Shown here: in pieces, positions 1 to 11,100 of the stretch
Layout: the number at the start of each line of letters is the position of its first letter
How positions within the stretch are numbered: position 1 is the stretch's first letter
NCBI GenBank assembly: GCA_033439265.1
Contig: JAVTVX010000010.1
Coordinates: 29,625,056 to 29,689,055, forward strand
Direction of reading: 5' to 3'
From: Dillenia suffruticosa
Lineage: Eukaryota; Streptophyta; Magnoliopsida; Dilleniales; Dilleniaceae
Length of the DNA: 64,000 bases
Position numbers and translations under genes: made by a program
The notes under the pieces: generated by a model
Told to the model about the DNA's origin: nothing
Seen by the model: only the letters and a program-made list of their open reading frames with translations
Database searches by the model: none

Positions 1-135
1 AAGAATGAGTATGGTTTAAGTCTCTTGTCAAAAAATGATCCTTTATGGATTAAGGATACTGGTTCTTTTATGCCTATATTTGCAAGATTACTGCAGAACG
101 TTCATAAATTAAGTACTGTGGAATTAGAATTCTAA
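1..135 (+). other. Open frame at the window edge, possible 3' end of an unknown exon
   Basis: Frame 1 is open from the first base to a TAA at 133-135, giving 44 codons that end in VELEF. It could be the last exon of a gene starting left of the window, or chance. I recognise no family. The following bases to about 560 are AT-rich with poly-A and poly-T runs, and I see no gene in them. Confidence 0.15.
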
Positions 136-622
136 AATAATTTTTATTAAGATATAAAATTTGATATTTCATAATGAGTAAAAAGTAGTGAAAAGAGAAC
201 ATTTTTTTTGAATTTACCCTTAATAAAGAAAAAAAGGTAAAGTTATAATTACTTGATCTTTCAAAAAAAATTAATTAAGAAATTTGGCTCAAAGAATTTG
301 AATGTTTCAAAACCGTTATTTATAATATTTATAATAATAGTTATAGATTTATTAGCCAATGAAATACAAGGGAAATAGGAAGCAATTCAGTCGGTTTAGT
401 ATGGGCTAAATCTCTTATCATTACCTGCTGAATATTGAATGTGGAATATGGATATGGAATCGTCAACGATCACTAATTTCCTATTTGCACCAACCCTGTT
501 TATTGCCAGGTGCCAACATATTAACAACAGAACTTGCACTTGAGCTTTGAATTTTGTCTTTCTTTGCAAGGAAGTACTTGTTTCCCTCTTAGAAAAGTGA
601 GACAACCTATCTCTGATTGCAG

Positions 623-1694
623 CAGAATGGATTGTACCTATGCAATCACCTGGTCAAGATGGTTGGAAAATAGCTGCTGCCCTCAGGGTAGTTATATTGG
701 TAGAGGTAATTTATTCAATGATCTTATTCTCTGTTGCTTTTGACTTTATTTTTTTTTAACAATTTATGATGGTAAAAATGAAAAGTTGCACGTTTCTTTC
801 GAGTTAATTTTACAATCTTGTCATTTTTGATATGTTTGTGTTATCCCTGTATGAGCCAATCAGATTGATCCATATATTCTACTTGAATCTGGCCAATTGC
901 ATTGCAACAATGATTCATGAATTTCTATTTTTTTATTTTTATTTTTAAAATGGGTGAGCATTGAGCTAAGCGGAGCGTTAACCTTCCCCCCCTCCTGAAA
1001 AAAAAAATGAAGGGAACAGCCAATCGAGTCATGTACCGAACTACCGCGTCCCCAAGGGATAGCCCGATGATCACAATCCATCTCCCTCAACCCTAAAATC
1101 TAGCGATCAAATTTTAGTATAACAAAAAAAAATTTACGGAACTACCGCACTATTACTTAGCAAATCGGGTTAACGCCCTTTAAACAACTCATACCCCCAT
1201 GCCTAGAAAACTGTGCCTCCAGCCTTTTGCAAAGGATTGCTCAGTGTTCACCATTTAACAATGTTGCCTGAACGTTCAGGATGCATAATAATCCCTTTTG
1301 TCCTTGGTGGACAGCCAGTATTTTATGTAATCTGAAGCTTTTTTTTTTCTTTTTTATTTTGGCACCATTTTAATGCACAACAGGTGTTCTTTGCTGTTAT
1401 TGGAGCTAGCGGGAGTGTGTGGAATGTTATTGGCATGGCACCCAGTGTTTTCATTTTTGCTCCTGTTCAAGTTATTATCCATCTAGCTGTAATCCTGGGA
1501 TTTGGAAAGCTATTTTGCTTTGACCTGAAACTGTTGTTGGAGGCCCTACAACAGCCAGTGGAATGGCAACAGCCAAGGGGCGGAATTCCTTAGTCATTCC
1601 AGGAATTCTTGCAGGCATTTTTGGAATAGCTGCTGCAACCTTACTCGTTATTGCTTTTGGACCGACGATTCTGATAAGAATGTATTATCCATGA
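623..1694 (+). pseudogene. DUF819 family membrane protein, broken 3' fragment
   Basis: Two blocks resemble the C-terminal half of plant DUF819 (YjcL-like) multi-pass membrane proteins, whose function is not settled. Block 1 (about 623-714) reads AEWIVPMQ..GQDGWKIAAAL and then needs a frame change to read GSYIGRG, which fits loss of one base in the expected ATGGGT near 684. It ends at a plausible donor. Block 2 starts after a CAG near 1383, reads VFFAVIGASGSVWNVI through FCFDLKLLL, then jumps frame near 1540 to GPTTASGMATAKG and ends in ILIRMYYP with a TGA at 1692-1694. The usual IASNANVG segment at that second jump is missing, as is the exon carrying the AVNYVAI region between the blocks. With two frame breaks and a lost exon this is a pseudogene. 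The 5' part is not in the window. The intervening 715-1383 stretch has no other gene. Confidence 0.75.
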
Positions 1695-2942
1695 CGACCA
1701 TGTCCGAATAAAACTTCTATGCTTCATTCAATTTTTTGCAATAAATCCAACCTTTAATCATTTCGCCTTTCATCCATGCTGCTGATAATTTTATTTGTTT
1801 CCCCGGGCCCTTCTTTTGCTGTCATCATGGTTTCTTTTGAAACTCTGTGATCATACTAATACTTTCTTAGGGTGGAGGAGACGGTTTATGGATGAACTTT
1901 TATGTAACACCAAACTAAAAAAAAAAAAGAAAAAAAAAAAAAATCCACAAATTTGATTTAGGGCTAAAGCCCCAAATTCCCTTCTCTCTCTCTCTCCCCC
2001 GACCTTTCATCTTCCCGCGGCTCTCCTTCGACTGCTGCCCCACGCCTTCCACCGCCACCGCCGCCGCCATCGTCTTCTCCTTCTCCTTCTCCTTCTCCTT
2101 CTCCTTCTCCTTCTTCTTCTTCTTCTTCTTCTTCTTTCTCCCGCGGCTCATTTCCTCGCGATCTCTCATCGCGATAACCCACGATCGCCCTCTCTCCTCC
2201 TCGCCGCACACCGCCGCGAGCCACGATTGAGCACCACCGCACGCCACAGCGCGACTGCAGAGCCTCCGCAAGTGCAACCCGCCCTTGCACAGAATGTGAA
2301 TAGAATACAAATTATGAGATGATTATGGTGACTTTGAAGGTTAAGTATAGAATGTTACAGAAACTAGATGGTCTGATACAGAAGAAGCATGTTATAGAAT
2401 CACAAAATCATGTCGGGTGAATTCGAATGGTTTCCCTTAGAGTTAAACCCTGAAATATGCATGAAAGTATCTGGGTTGTAGGGTTTAATTGAAATGAGCA
2501 GTAAAGTGGAAGATATTGTACATTTCATGTCTTTCGGATAAACCCTAAAGATGCTTGAGAAAATGATATTCAATTTTGATGATATGATTAGGTTGATCTT
2601 TTTGGAGACTCGAGGAAGCAGATCAGATTTGATTGGTTTTGAAAATAGGGAGTGACCACCCTCCCTAGAAGGTGAGTGAGACTTTGACATTTGCTATTGA
2701 TTGAAAATCATATTTCAAAAATACTTTTAAATGACATATTTCTGCAAATGTATAATTGTTAGAACTTTCAAATATTTGATGAAATGTTTTGTGATCTTTG
2801 GAGTGTCTTAAATTCTGACTTTATTGATATGCATCCATGAGTTTTGATAATTGAATATTGTGCCATAATTTCGACATATTGATATGTTTTAATACTTCCA
2901 CTGCATTGGCACATAGTTTTAAATGGATTTACTTACATATTT

Positions 2943-3115
2943 GGGCTGTATGCCCGGCCGACTTTATGATATTATGTTTTGGGCTGTATGCCCGGCCGAC
3001 TTTATGATATTATGCATTTGGGCTGTATGCCCGGCCAACGTTATGATATTATGCATGGGGCTATATGCCCGGCCGACTTGGTGATGGGATGCATGGGGCT
3101 ACGTGCCCGGCCGAT
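2943..3115 (+). repeat. 38-bp hairpin tandem array in the first LTR copy (5 units)
   Basis: About five units begin GGGCTGTATGCCCGGCCGAC, at 2943, 2982, 3020, 3058 and 3096. GGGC and GCCC can pair around a 5-base loop in each unit. The last units are degenerate. Confidence 0.85.
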
Positions 3116-3947
3116 ACGATATTATGATCTGTAGCTACGAAGGACATCTGGTAGAGGCACCCCTTGTACCCGGATACGCTTCGGCCGGAGGTATCCGCCA
3201 GATCGTCATGTGTATGGGTGTCCCAGGTTGACCCTCATCGGAGAGGACGTTGAGTACGGCTCCGTCTAGCACTAGGCGGGGGCACCATACACGGCCGACT
3301 AGTTATATGTACATTATTATTATTTGCAGGCTAGTTGGGGTACCCTATGACCAACATTGGGGCAGAGAGCCATTATTTAATACTTGCATTTGGAAAAACC
3401 CCCAATGCGCCGTCCTTGGTTAAGGTAGACCATTGTCGGGAATATTTCATTGGCCGGCTCTTCACGACATTGATGTAAATATTGGATGCATATCTTGCTT
3501 TCTGATGTGTGCGTATTATATATGATTTTGAAATAATATGATCGGTTTGCATACTGTGGATATTTTCTTATGCTTTGACACTCCAAGTTCACCCTAAATA
3601 TTGATAGTATGATATCAATCCCCTCACTTACTGAGTATCCTCCCATAGATACTCGCCCCTCACTTTCTTTCCTACAGGATTAGTGTTGGATCGAGGAGAT
3701 ATCACTGGATTTAGGTATGGATATTTTTCATCTCTTCCGTTACGATGATTGGTGACATTGTTATGTATTGGAAATTTTAATTTGACCAAATATATTTATC
3801 AAGTTTTATGAGATGACTGTATAAATTATGAACATTTATTCGTGAAACTCTCGTATTGAATTATTTTAATTGCATTGAGCCATTCTTTCTCTCTCTCTCC
3901 TGCGGCTGTATAAACTCTCTCCTGCATCGAGGAGATGACTGTATAAA

Positions 3948-3980
<33 letters not shown>

Positions 3981-4279
3981 CCCGACGTTCCCTCTCCTGC
4001 GGCTGTTCGCCTTCTCCCACGGCCGTTCGGCTTCCTCCGCCACAGCCACCGCCGCCGCCGCTATTCTTCTTCTTCTTCTTCTTCTCCTTCTTCTTCTTCT
4101 TCCCTCTCGGTTTCTCTCTCTACCTCACTCTGCCTTCTCTCCCTCTCACGATCTCCGACGATCGCTCTCTCTCCGCCTCGCCGCACACCGCCACGAGCCT
4201 CCGCGAGCATCTTCTTCCGCCATAGCGCGCGACTGCAGTGCCTTCTGCAGCGCGATCCCCCAGCGCGAGTGCAGGAGCG

Positions 4280-4800
4280 CAGGAGCGCAGGAGCGCGCGA
4301 GGGAGCGCAGGAGCACGCGAGGGAGCGCAGGAGCGCGCGAGGGAGCGCGCGAGCGAGCAGGCGCGCGAGCGAGCAGAGCGCGCGAGCAGAGTGACCGAGC
4401 GAGCAGGCGCGCGAGCAGGGCGCGCGAGCAGGGCGCGCGAGCAGGCGCGCGAGCGCGCAGGGGCGCGAGCAGCGCACGAGCGCGCGCGAGCAGCGCACGA
4501 GCACGCCCCAGCACAGCGCACCAGCGCACGGGCGAGCACCAGCCCGCGAGCCACTGTCGGCCCGCATGCCCGCCAGCCTGCAGACCCATTAGCCGCAGGC
4601 CCATCAGCAGCAAGCCCACGGGCCCACCAGGCCCGACAGCCCGTCCAAGCCCGCAGGTCCAGTACGGCCCGCGGCCCAGTTCAGCCCATCGGTCCGCCAG
4701 CCCGCCGGCCCGCTACCCCGTAGCACGCAGACCAGCGAGCCCGCTAGCTGTGGCCCACGAGCCCGCGACGGCCCGTGACGGTCCGTGAGTTCGTGACAGC
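4280..4800. repeat. GC-rich low-complexity island in the LTR
   Basis: GCGCGAGC-type and GCCCGC-type repeats open long Arg/Ala/Pro-rich frames on both strands (for example 3856-4788 + and 4061-4567 -). These have no family signature and recur in every related LTR, so they are composition artefacts. The same island appears at 18900-19300, 27990-28440, 30880-31430 and 51600-52180. Confidence 0.75.
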
Positions 4801-5486
4801 CCACGAATCTCCACGCAGGTAAATGACTTAGGGTTTTGTTTCGGATCTACGTGTTTAGATCTAACAAATGAACCTTGTTTTGATAGGAAACCCTACAGAT
4901 TTTGGAGTGACCGAAGCGACTTTCGGACGAGACTCGGCGCTTCGAGAAAACCCTAGGTGAGGAGATTTCGACTCTAATTGATAAATTGGACAAATCTAGG
5001 ATTGAATTTAAGATGAAAGGTTTTGTATATGTTTAGAGTATAAGTGGAATGCATATAGAATACAAATTATGAAATGATTATCTATGAATTGAAGGTTAAA
5101 TATAGAATGTTACAAAAATTTGATAATCTGATTTAGGTTGATCTTTTGGAGACTCGAGCGGTCAGATCCGATTTGGCTTGTCAGTAGGGAGTGACTTCCC
5201 TCCCGTAGAACTGTGAGTGGGACTTTGACATTCGCTATTGATTGAAAACCATGTTTCAAAAATATCTTTTAAATGACATGTTTCTGCAAAATGTATGATT
5301 GTTATGACTTTCCAATATTTGATGAAATGTTTTGTGACCTTTGGAGTGTCTTAACTGCTGACCTTATTGATATGCATCCATGAGTTTTGATAAACGTATA
5401 TTGTGCCACATTTTCGACATATTGATATGTTTTAAATGCTTTCACTGCATTGGCACATGGTTTTAAATGGATTTACTTACACATTT

Positions 5487-5735
5487 GGGCTATATGCCCG
5501 GCCGACTTTACGATATTATGTTTTGGGCTGTATGCCCGGCCGACTTTACGATATTATGTTTTGGGCTGTATGCCCGGCCGACTTTACGATATTATGTTTT
5601 GGGCTGTATGCCCGGCCGACTTTATGATATTATGCATTGGGCTGTATGCCCGGCCGACGTTATGATATTATGCATGGGGCTATATGCCCGGCCGACTGGT
5701 GATGGGATGCATGGGGCTACGTGCCCGGCCGATTT
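5487..5735 (+). repeat. 38-bp hairpin tandem array in the second LTR copy (7 units)
   Basis: Seven units start near 5487, 5525, 5563, 5600, 5639, 5677 and 5714, and four are nearly identical. The other full-length LTRs carry 3 or 5 units, so the array varies by slippage or unequal crossing over. Confidence 0.85.
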
Positions 5736-6640
5736 GATATTGTGATCCGTAGCTACGAAGGACATCTGGTAGAGGCACCCCTTGTGTCCGGATACGCTTC
5801 GGCCGGAGGTATCCGCCAGATTGTCGTGTGTATGGGTGTCCCAGGTTGACCCTCATCGGAGAGGACGTTGAGTACGGCTCCGTTTAGCACCAGGCGGGGG
5901 CACCATACACGGCCGACTAGTTATATGTACACTATATACTTTTTACAGGCTAGTTGGGGTAGTCTGTGGCCAACATTGGGGCAGAGAACCATTCTTTAAT
6001 ACTTGCATTTGGAAAAAAACCCCAATGCACCGTCCTTGGTCGAGGTAGACCATTGCCGGGAATATTTCATTGGCCGGTTCTTCATGACATTGATGTAAAA
6101 TTTTGGGATGCATATCTTGCTTTCTGATGTGTGCGTATTATATATGATTTTGAAATAACATGATCGGTTTGCACACTGTGGATATTTTCTTATCTTATGC
6201 TTTGACACTCCAAATTCACCTCGATATTGATAGCATGATGTCAATCCCCTCACTTACTGAGTATCCTCCCATAGATACTCATCCCTCACTTTCTTTCCCA
6301 CAGGATTAGTGTTGGATCGAGGAGATACCACTGGGATTGGGTATGGATATTTTCCATCTCTTCCGCTATGATGATTGGTGATATTATTATGTATTGGAGG
6401 TTTTAGATTGACCAATGTATTTATATAAAATTTCTGGGATGACTGTATAAATTATGGACTTTATTTCGCGAAACTCGCGTGTTGATTATTTCGTTGCATT
6501 GAGGCATTTGTAAATATTTAAAAATAACTTGGGAATTTATTTTATATATGCGTAGAATTTAAGTCCGCTCGGTGTGGCGGCTGCTCATGCTCTAGTTGGG
6601 CATGACAGTAGAGGTCTGTTGCTAGGACTGTTAGAAACTT

Positions 6641-7086
6641 TATAGCCTTGCGTTGTTCTGGATGTTGGCTGTGGATATTGTTGATTTTGGAGAGGCCGGG
6701 ATGACCAATTGTTTATTTGTACTGGATGAATGTCATATACAGGTGAAATTGTACATGGGAAACCTCCGATTTATGGGGAGGTTCTGCCCGATTTTCTGTA
6801 AAAATCCAGCCGGCATCCAGGGACAACGGGCGGCTGTTCACGATCCCGGTTCGGGGCGTGACATTATAGCCTTGCGTTGTTCTGGATGTTGGCTGTGGTA
6901 TTTGTTGATTTTGGAGAGGCCGGAATGGCCAATTGTTTACTTTACAGGATGAATGTCATATACAGGTGAAATTGTACATGGGAAACCTCCGATTTATGGG
7001 GAGGTTCTGTCCGATTTTCTGTAAAAATACAGCCGGCATCCAGGAACAACGGGCGACTGTTCATGATCCCGGTTCGGGGCGTGACA
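6641..7086 (+). repeat. 224-bp tandem duplication of the LTR 3' end
   Basis: The segment starting TATAGCCTTGCGTTGTTCTG at 6641 is repeated from 6865. Both copies contain the stem CTGTA-AAAA-TACAG and both reach GGGGCGTGACA, so this LTR carries two consecutive 3' ends. Only the outer one abuts the TSD. Confidence 0.85.
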
Positions 7087-7091
7087 TTTTA

Positions 7092-8168
7092 GGTTTACAT
7101 ATCGAGATTGGAAGTTCTGATTTTTGATCATCGCATGAAAATAAATTTATCTTCAGAAGGTGATGGAGTTCCATTTCTAATTACTGATCTTTGTTGCTGC
7201 AAATATACTCTGATAGATCATTTTGTGCATTTCTCTCTCTCTCCGGGTTTTATCTCTTTCGGTTGGTTATTCTCTTTTTTTTTGGCGGGCAGGGGGGGGG
7301 TTGGAGCTGCTTGCTGTACCGTAAATTCTATACATTCTGTACTTCAATATGATTTATCTTTAATTATAGTATGTTCAATCATCTGTAGTACCACCTAAAC
7401 TGTTCTGACTTGACTTTGCAAGTTAAGTCAACTATACTTCCATTTCAAATAGCTGACTTTGTTTTGTACAGATTTGTGCATAATCATTTGTAAAATAATT
7501 GGAGCAATAAATTAGCATCCAAGAATGAAAGAAGACAAATTTAAAGATACATTTGATTTATAATTATATGTTTGATCTTCGCAAATGGTAGGCCTGAATA
7601 TTATATAATTGTTGGATGCATTTTGGCCAGGAATTCTTAAACTGGAAAGAAAATCAGTGGTCATTGATAATTTGCCTAGCCACTGGAATAACGAAGTTTG
7701 AGCTGGGCAAAGTCCTGATGCTTCCGCTTTTCTCCCACATTCACCCATCCCATTGCTGAAATGATGTTGCTGACACGTCGTTTTTCGTTTCTTGTCAGGA
7801 ATATATTGTTGTATGTTATTTTGGGCATCTTTTCCAGTTGTCACTATTCTACTGTCTTTTCCCGTTTTATCCGTCACCTTCTGATGTTATAGCATTTTGA
7901 TACTTATCATAGTTGCAAAGCCGAAGTGTGCAATTCGTATTCTGTCAATATATGAGCCTATATGTGCATGAGACATGCTGTTTCTTTGTACTCTTAAGCT
8001 TTATTTTTCTTCATAAATCCTATTCTGTGGATAATTAAGTACAATGTGGCTGTACTTATATATCTGGGTCTAAGGAGAATGATAACATAGCAAAACGTTG
8101 CTAATTAGTTTGTTGAGGAATTCCAGTTCAAGGAAAGACGCTTCTTTGCTCCTCCCAATAGGTCAGAG
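7092..8168 (+). promoter_or_regulatory. Upstream region of FRO copy A
   Basis: This is the 1.1 kb between the LTR and the first FRO gene. It is AT-rich and has no gene of its own. A TATA-like TTATATAT lies at 8057-8063, about 106 bases before the start codon, which would fit a short leader. I did not find a convincing iron-response element. The upstream LTR runs in the same direction as the gene. Confidence 0.4.
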
Positions 8169-11100
8169 ATGAAAATTATTGGTTTTTGGCTCCTGAGACT
8201 GCTTTTTCTTGTAGCTTTCCTTGGATGGCTTATGATTTGGATCATGTTACCAACATATACTTACAAGCATGTCTGGACTCCCAAGCTAGAAAGTGAGCGG
8301 AACTTGACATATTTTGAGGGACAAGGTTGCTTACTTTAGTTCAATTGTTATTTTGCTGGCCAATTTGTAGATCTTTCTAATTTTTGTTTATTTTAATGTT
8401 GATATTTCTTAAGGGACAAATCTTTTGCTTTTCACATTCCCAATCATGTTCATAGCTGCTTTGAGCTGTGTTTATCTCCATTTTTTGAAGAAGTTGGGAA
8501 GCTCCCGCTCTGAAAGGTTTGATTTCTCCAGGCAATGACTTAGTTTTGCCTTTTACTTAACAAACAATTGCAAATAGATCATGCATGTTGGCAAGTACCT
8601 CAATATTACACTAACTTCAGGTTTGGAAGCAATTGTCCCCTGCCATGGAAACCCCCGGTTCTTGTGATGCCTCCTCTAGGGATTGTTACAGCAATGGAGC
8701 TTGCATTTGCAGTAATGTTTGTTGCCCTCTTGATCTGGTCTCTTGCAAATTACCTGAAAGTCAGCTTCAAGCACCCTCATTTTCGTAAACAAGGAGAGAG
8801 AGTGTATGTATCCCTTCCTTAAACCAGATGATATTAGCTCCTTTTTACTTCTTTCTTGTCCCTTGATTTCTTAAGACCAGAATTAGACAGGAAAAGTGTA
8901 TAAAATTGTTGTTAACTTCCAGAGAGCAGAAAAAGTTCTTAAGCAGGCCTTTTAGTCAATTGATCTCTTTTCTTATTGATTGGGATAGAGAAAAAGGGAC
9001 CGTCTCAGCATCTTGAGCTAGAATCTATAGGACAAATTGGGATGCTGATATTGGCTTTTTCAGGTGGGAAGCAAAATTCCGAAGTGTTTCACTAAGACTT
9101 GGTCATGTTGGAAATATATGTTGGGCATTTCTCTTCTTTCCCATAGCACGAGGATCTTCGATCTTGCCTCTCATTGGTCTTACATCAGAGTCTAGTATCA
9201 AATATCATATCTGGCTTGGGCACCTCTCAATGATCCTTTTCGCAGCACATACAGTTGGTTTTTTAATCTATTGGGGGCTTACAGATCAAATGGCCGAGGT
9301 GCATACACTGTGTCCTTGAACATTAATATTTTTATGCCAATCTTTTACTCTCCTGAATTATTTGCATGAGAAAGTATCCACAATGAAATTGAGATTTTGA
9401 TTCCTTTTTCTGTGAGTGGTGGGAAATGTGTTGTCTTTTTCTGTTTACAAATCTGAAGATAGACTTTGGTCCTTCCCTACTTTTTCCCCTTCTTTTCCAA
9501 TTGAATGTTAGAGGATAAGTTGAGTGATGTTGCTTTGAGCTTGACCCAATTTGCCAGCCATACATCCAATTATTAACCACACAAGTCTGATATGTCCCTA
9601 GTGCACGATCTAGTCACAAGTTGCAAGGAAATCTTCTCTTCACTTGTTAGGGTTTTTCCTCTCTTAGACACTATGATTGAAGTATGGAAATCCGTTCCCT
9701 AATAAACTTCATATCACATATCTTTTAGGAGAGTTTATCTTGTTTCTTATTCATTGAACCCCCTTTAAATAACGAAAAATAGAGTTTACTGTAGATAGGT
9801 TTTCTACTAAAACAAACTCCTAAATCCTAAAATTAATAATTTCCAAAAAAAAAAAATCTACTATTCTAAAAAAATAACTCTCAACTCCTAAATATTCTTT
9901 TAAAATCTTTCCTTCTTATAAATGCCTATTGTTAGTAGGAGATTCAATCAAAAGAACCGATCAATAAATCAAAATCAAATTGAGAAATTTAATTTGAAAA
10001 TGAAGGGATTTCATGAATTTGCAAGTCAATTCAGAAATCAAAGGAATTCTATCAATATGCAAGTTAATTCAGAAATAAAGAGAATTCCATCAATTTACAA
10101 ATTAACTCAGAAATCAAGAAGATTTTATCAATTTGTTCAATCATACCATGTATATAATTAGATTATCAAAATTAGAGTATATAAATTAGTAATAAGAGCA
10201 GATCATAACTGCAATTTAAAAACTTTTCCTAAATTATTTCTATATAATTTTCTATATATATATATAGAATAATAAAGGAGAATAAACTCATTTAGACAAA
10301 TTGACACCTATTAGTTTCAAAATATTCTCCTAGAATATTTCTTTCATGAATGCATCGTGCATATCAAAGTCCCGCATGCAGCCAGCAGCAAGATCTGGAT
10401 CTGCAGCAGCCACTGTGACTGCTCTTTAAGTGGTGAATTTAAGTCGGGAAATTGGGATCCATGCATGCTTTGGTGCAACTGCTACTGAAATTGTATGATA
10501 GACTTCTCTAAATTTTTCTTGGACAGACATGCCTTAGTGGTGTGGCAAACTAATTTGTCCAAGTTGTCGGGTTCCTCCTTTGCATGATCTGGGGTTCCAA
10601 TCCAACTCATCCCTCCTTTCTCCTAGATTATAAGACTGCTTGTCCTTCTGTGTCAGATATACATCCACTTGTATAAATGGGAGCAATACAACCCAATTTT
10701 AAATTGTTAGTTTTCGGCTCTCACGTGAGGATGGAGTCCACTACAATTTACAGGGTTATCTAAAAAATCTGAAAAATATGGAGTTTTCCTTTATAAAGTT
10801 CTACATGGAACATTGCCATATAAAATCGATTGTTTCTCGTTTGAATGCATGGAATCATGCCAGCCTGTGCATGTGTACTCGTATGAAATAATTACGTGAT
10901 GGTTTGCAGATGCTAAAATGGAGCAGAGACTGGGTATCCAATGTAGCTGGAGAGATTGCTATTGTATTAGCAATGGCAATGTGGGTCACAAGCTTTGGAC
11001 GCATAAGGAGAAAAATGTTTGAAGTTTTCTTTTATGCCCACCACTTATATGGTCTCTACATCTTCTTCTACATATTGCATGTTGGGGCTGCCTACTTATG

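Larger units (their letters stand above)
1903..7086 (+). mobile_element. Composite solo LTR (5.2 kb) of the TGTAACACC..GGGGCGTGACA group
   Basis: It begins TGTAACACC and ends GGGGCGTGACA (TG..CA), flanked by the perfect 5-bp direct repeat TTTTA at 1898-1902 and 7087-7091, so the whole block is one insertion. Inside are two overlapping LTR copies. The first (1903 to about 3875) has all the landmarks of the LTRs at 18391 and 30443 but lacks the GC-rich middle and is cut before the 3' end. The second (about 3880-7086) lacks the first ~100 bases. The junction sits in CT-rich sequence near 3875-3960, where a fragment ending in ATGACTGTATAAA is repeated. No internal gag or pol sequence remains. The simplest history is deletion of the element body by recombination between non-equivalent points of its two LTRs. 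Confidence 0.85.

Noticed and set aside
3856..4788. 310-codon open frame, and overlapping long frames on the other strand
   Set aside because: Ser/Arg/Ala low complexity from CT and GC repeats inside an LTR; the same frames recur in each LTR copy and none shows a domain.
5487..5735. CRISPR-like appearance of the 38-bp array
   Set aside because: The units are contiguous tandem copies with no unique spacers, in a plant LTR.
5436..5745. Three overlapping frames encoding repeats such as GLYARPTL
   Set aside because: They are translations of the 38-bp hairpin array in three frames, not a repeat protein gene.
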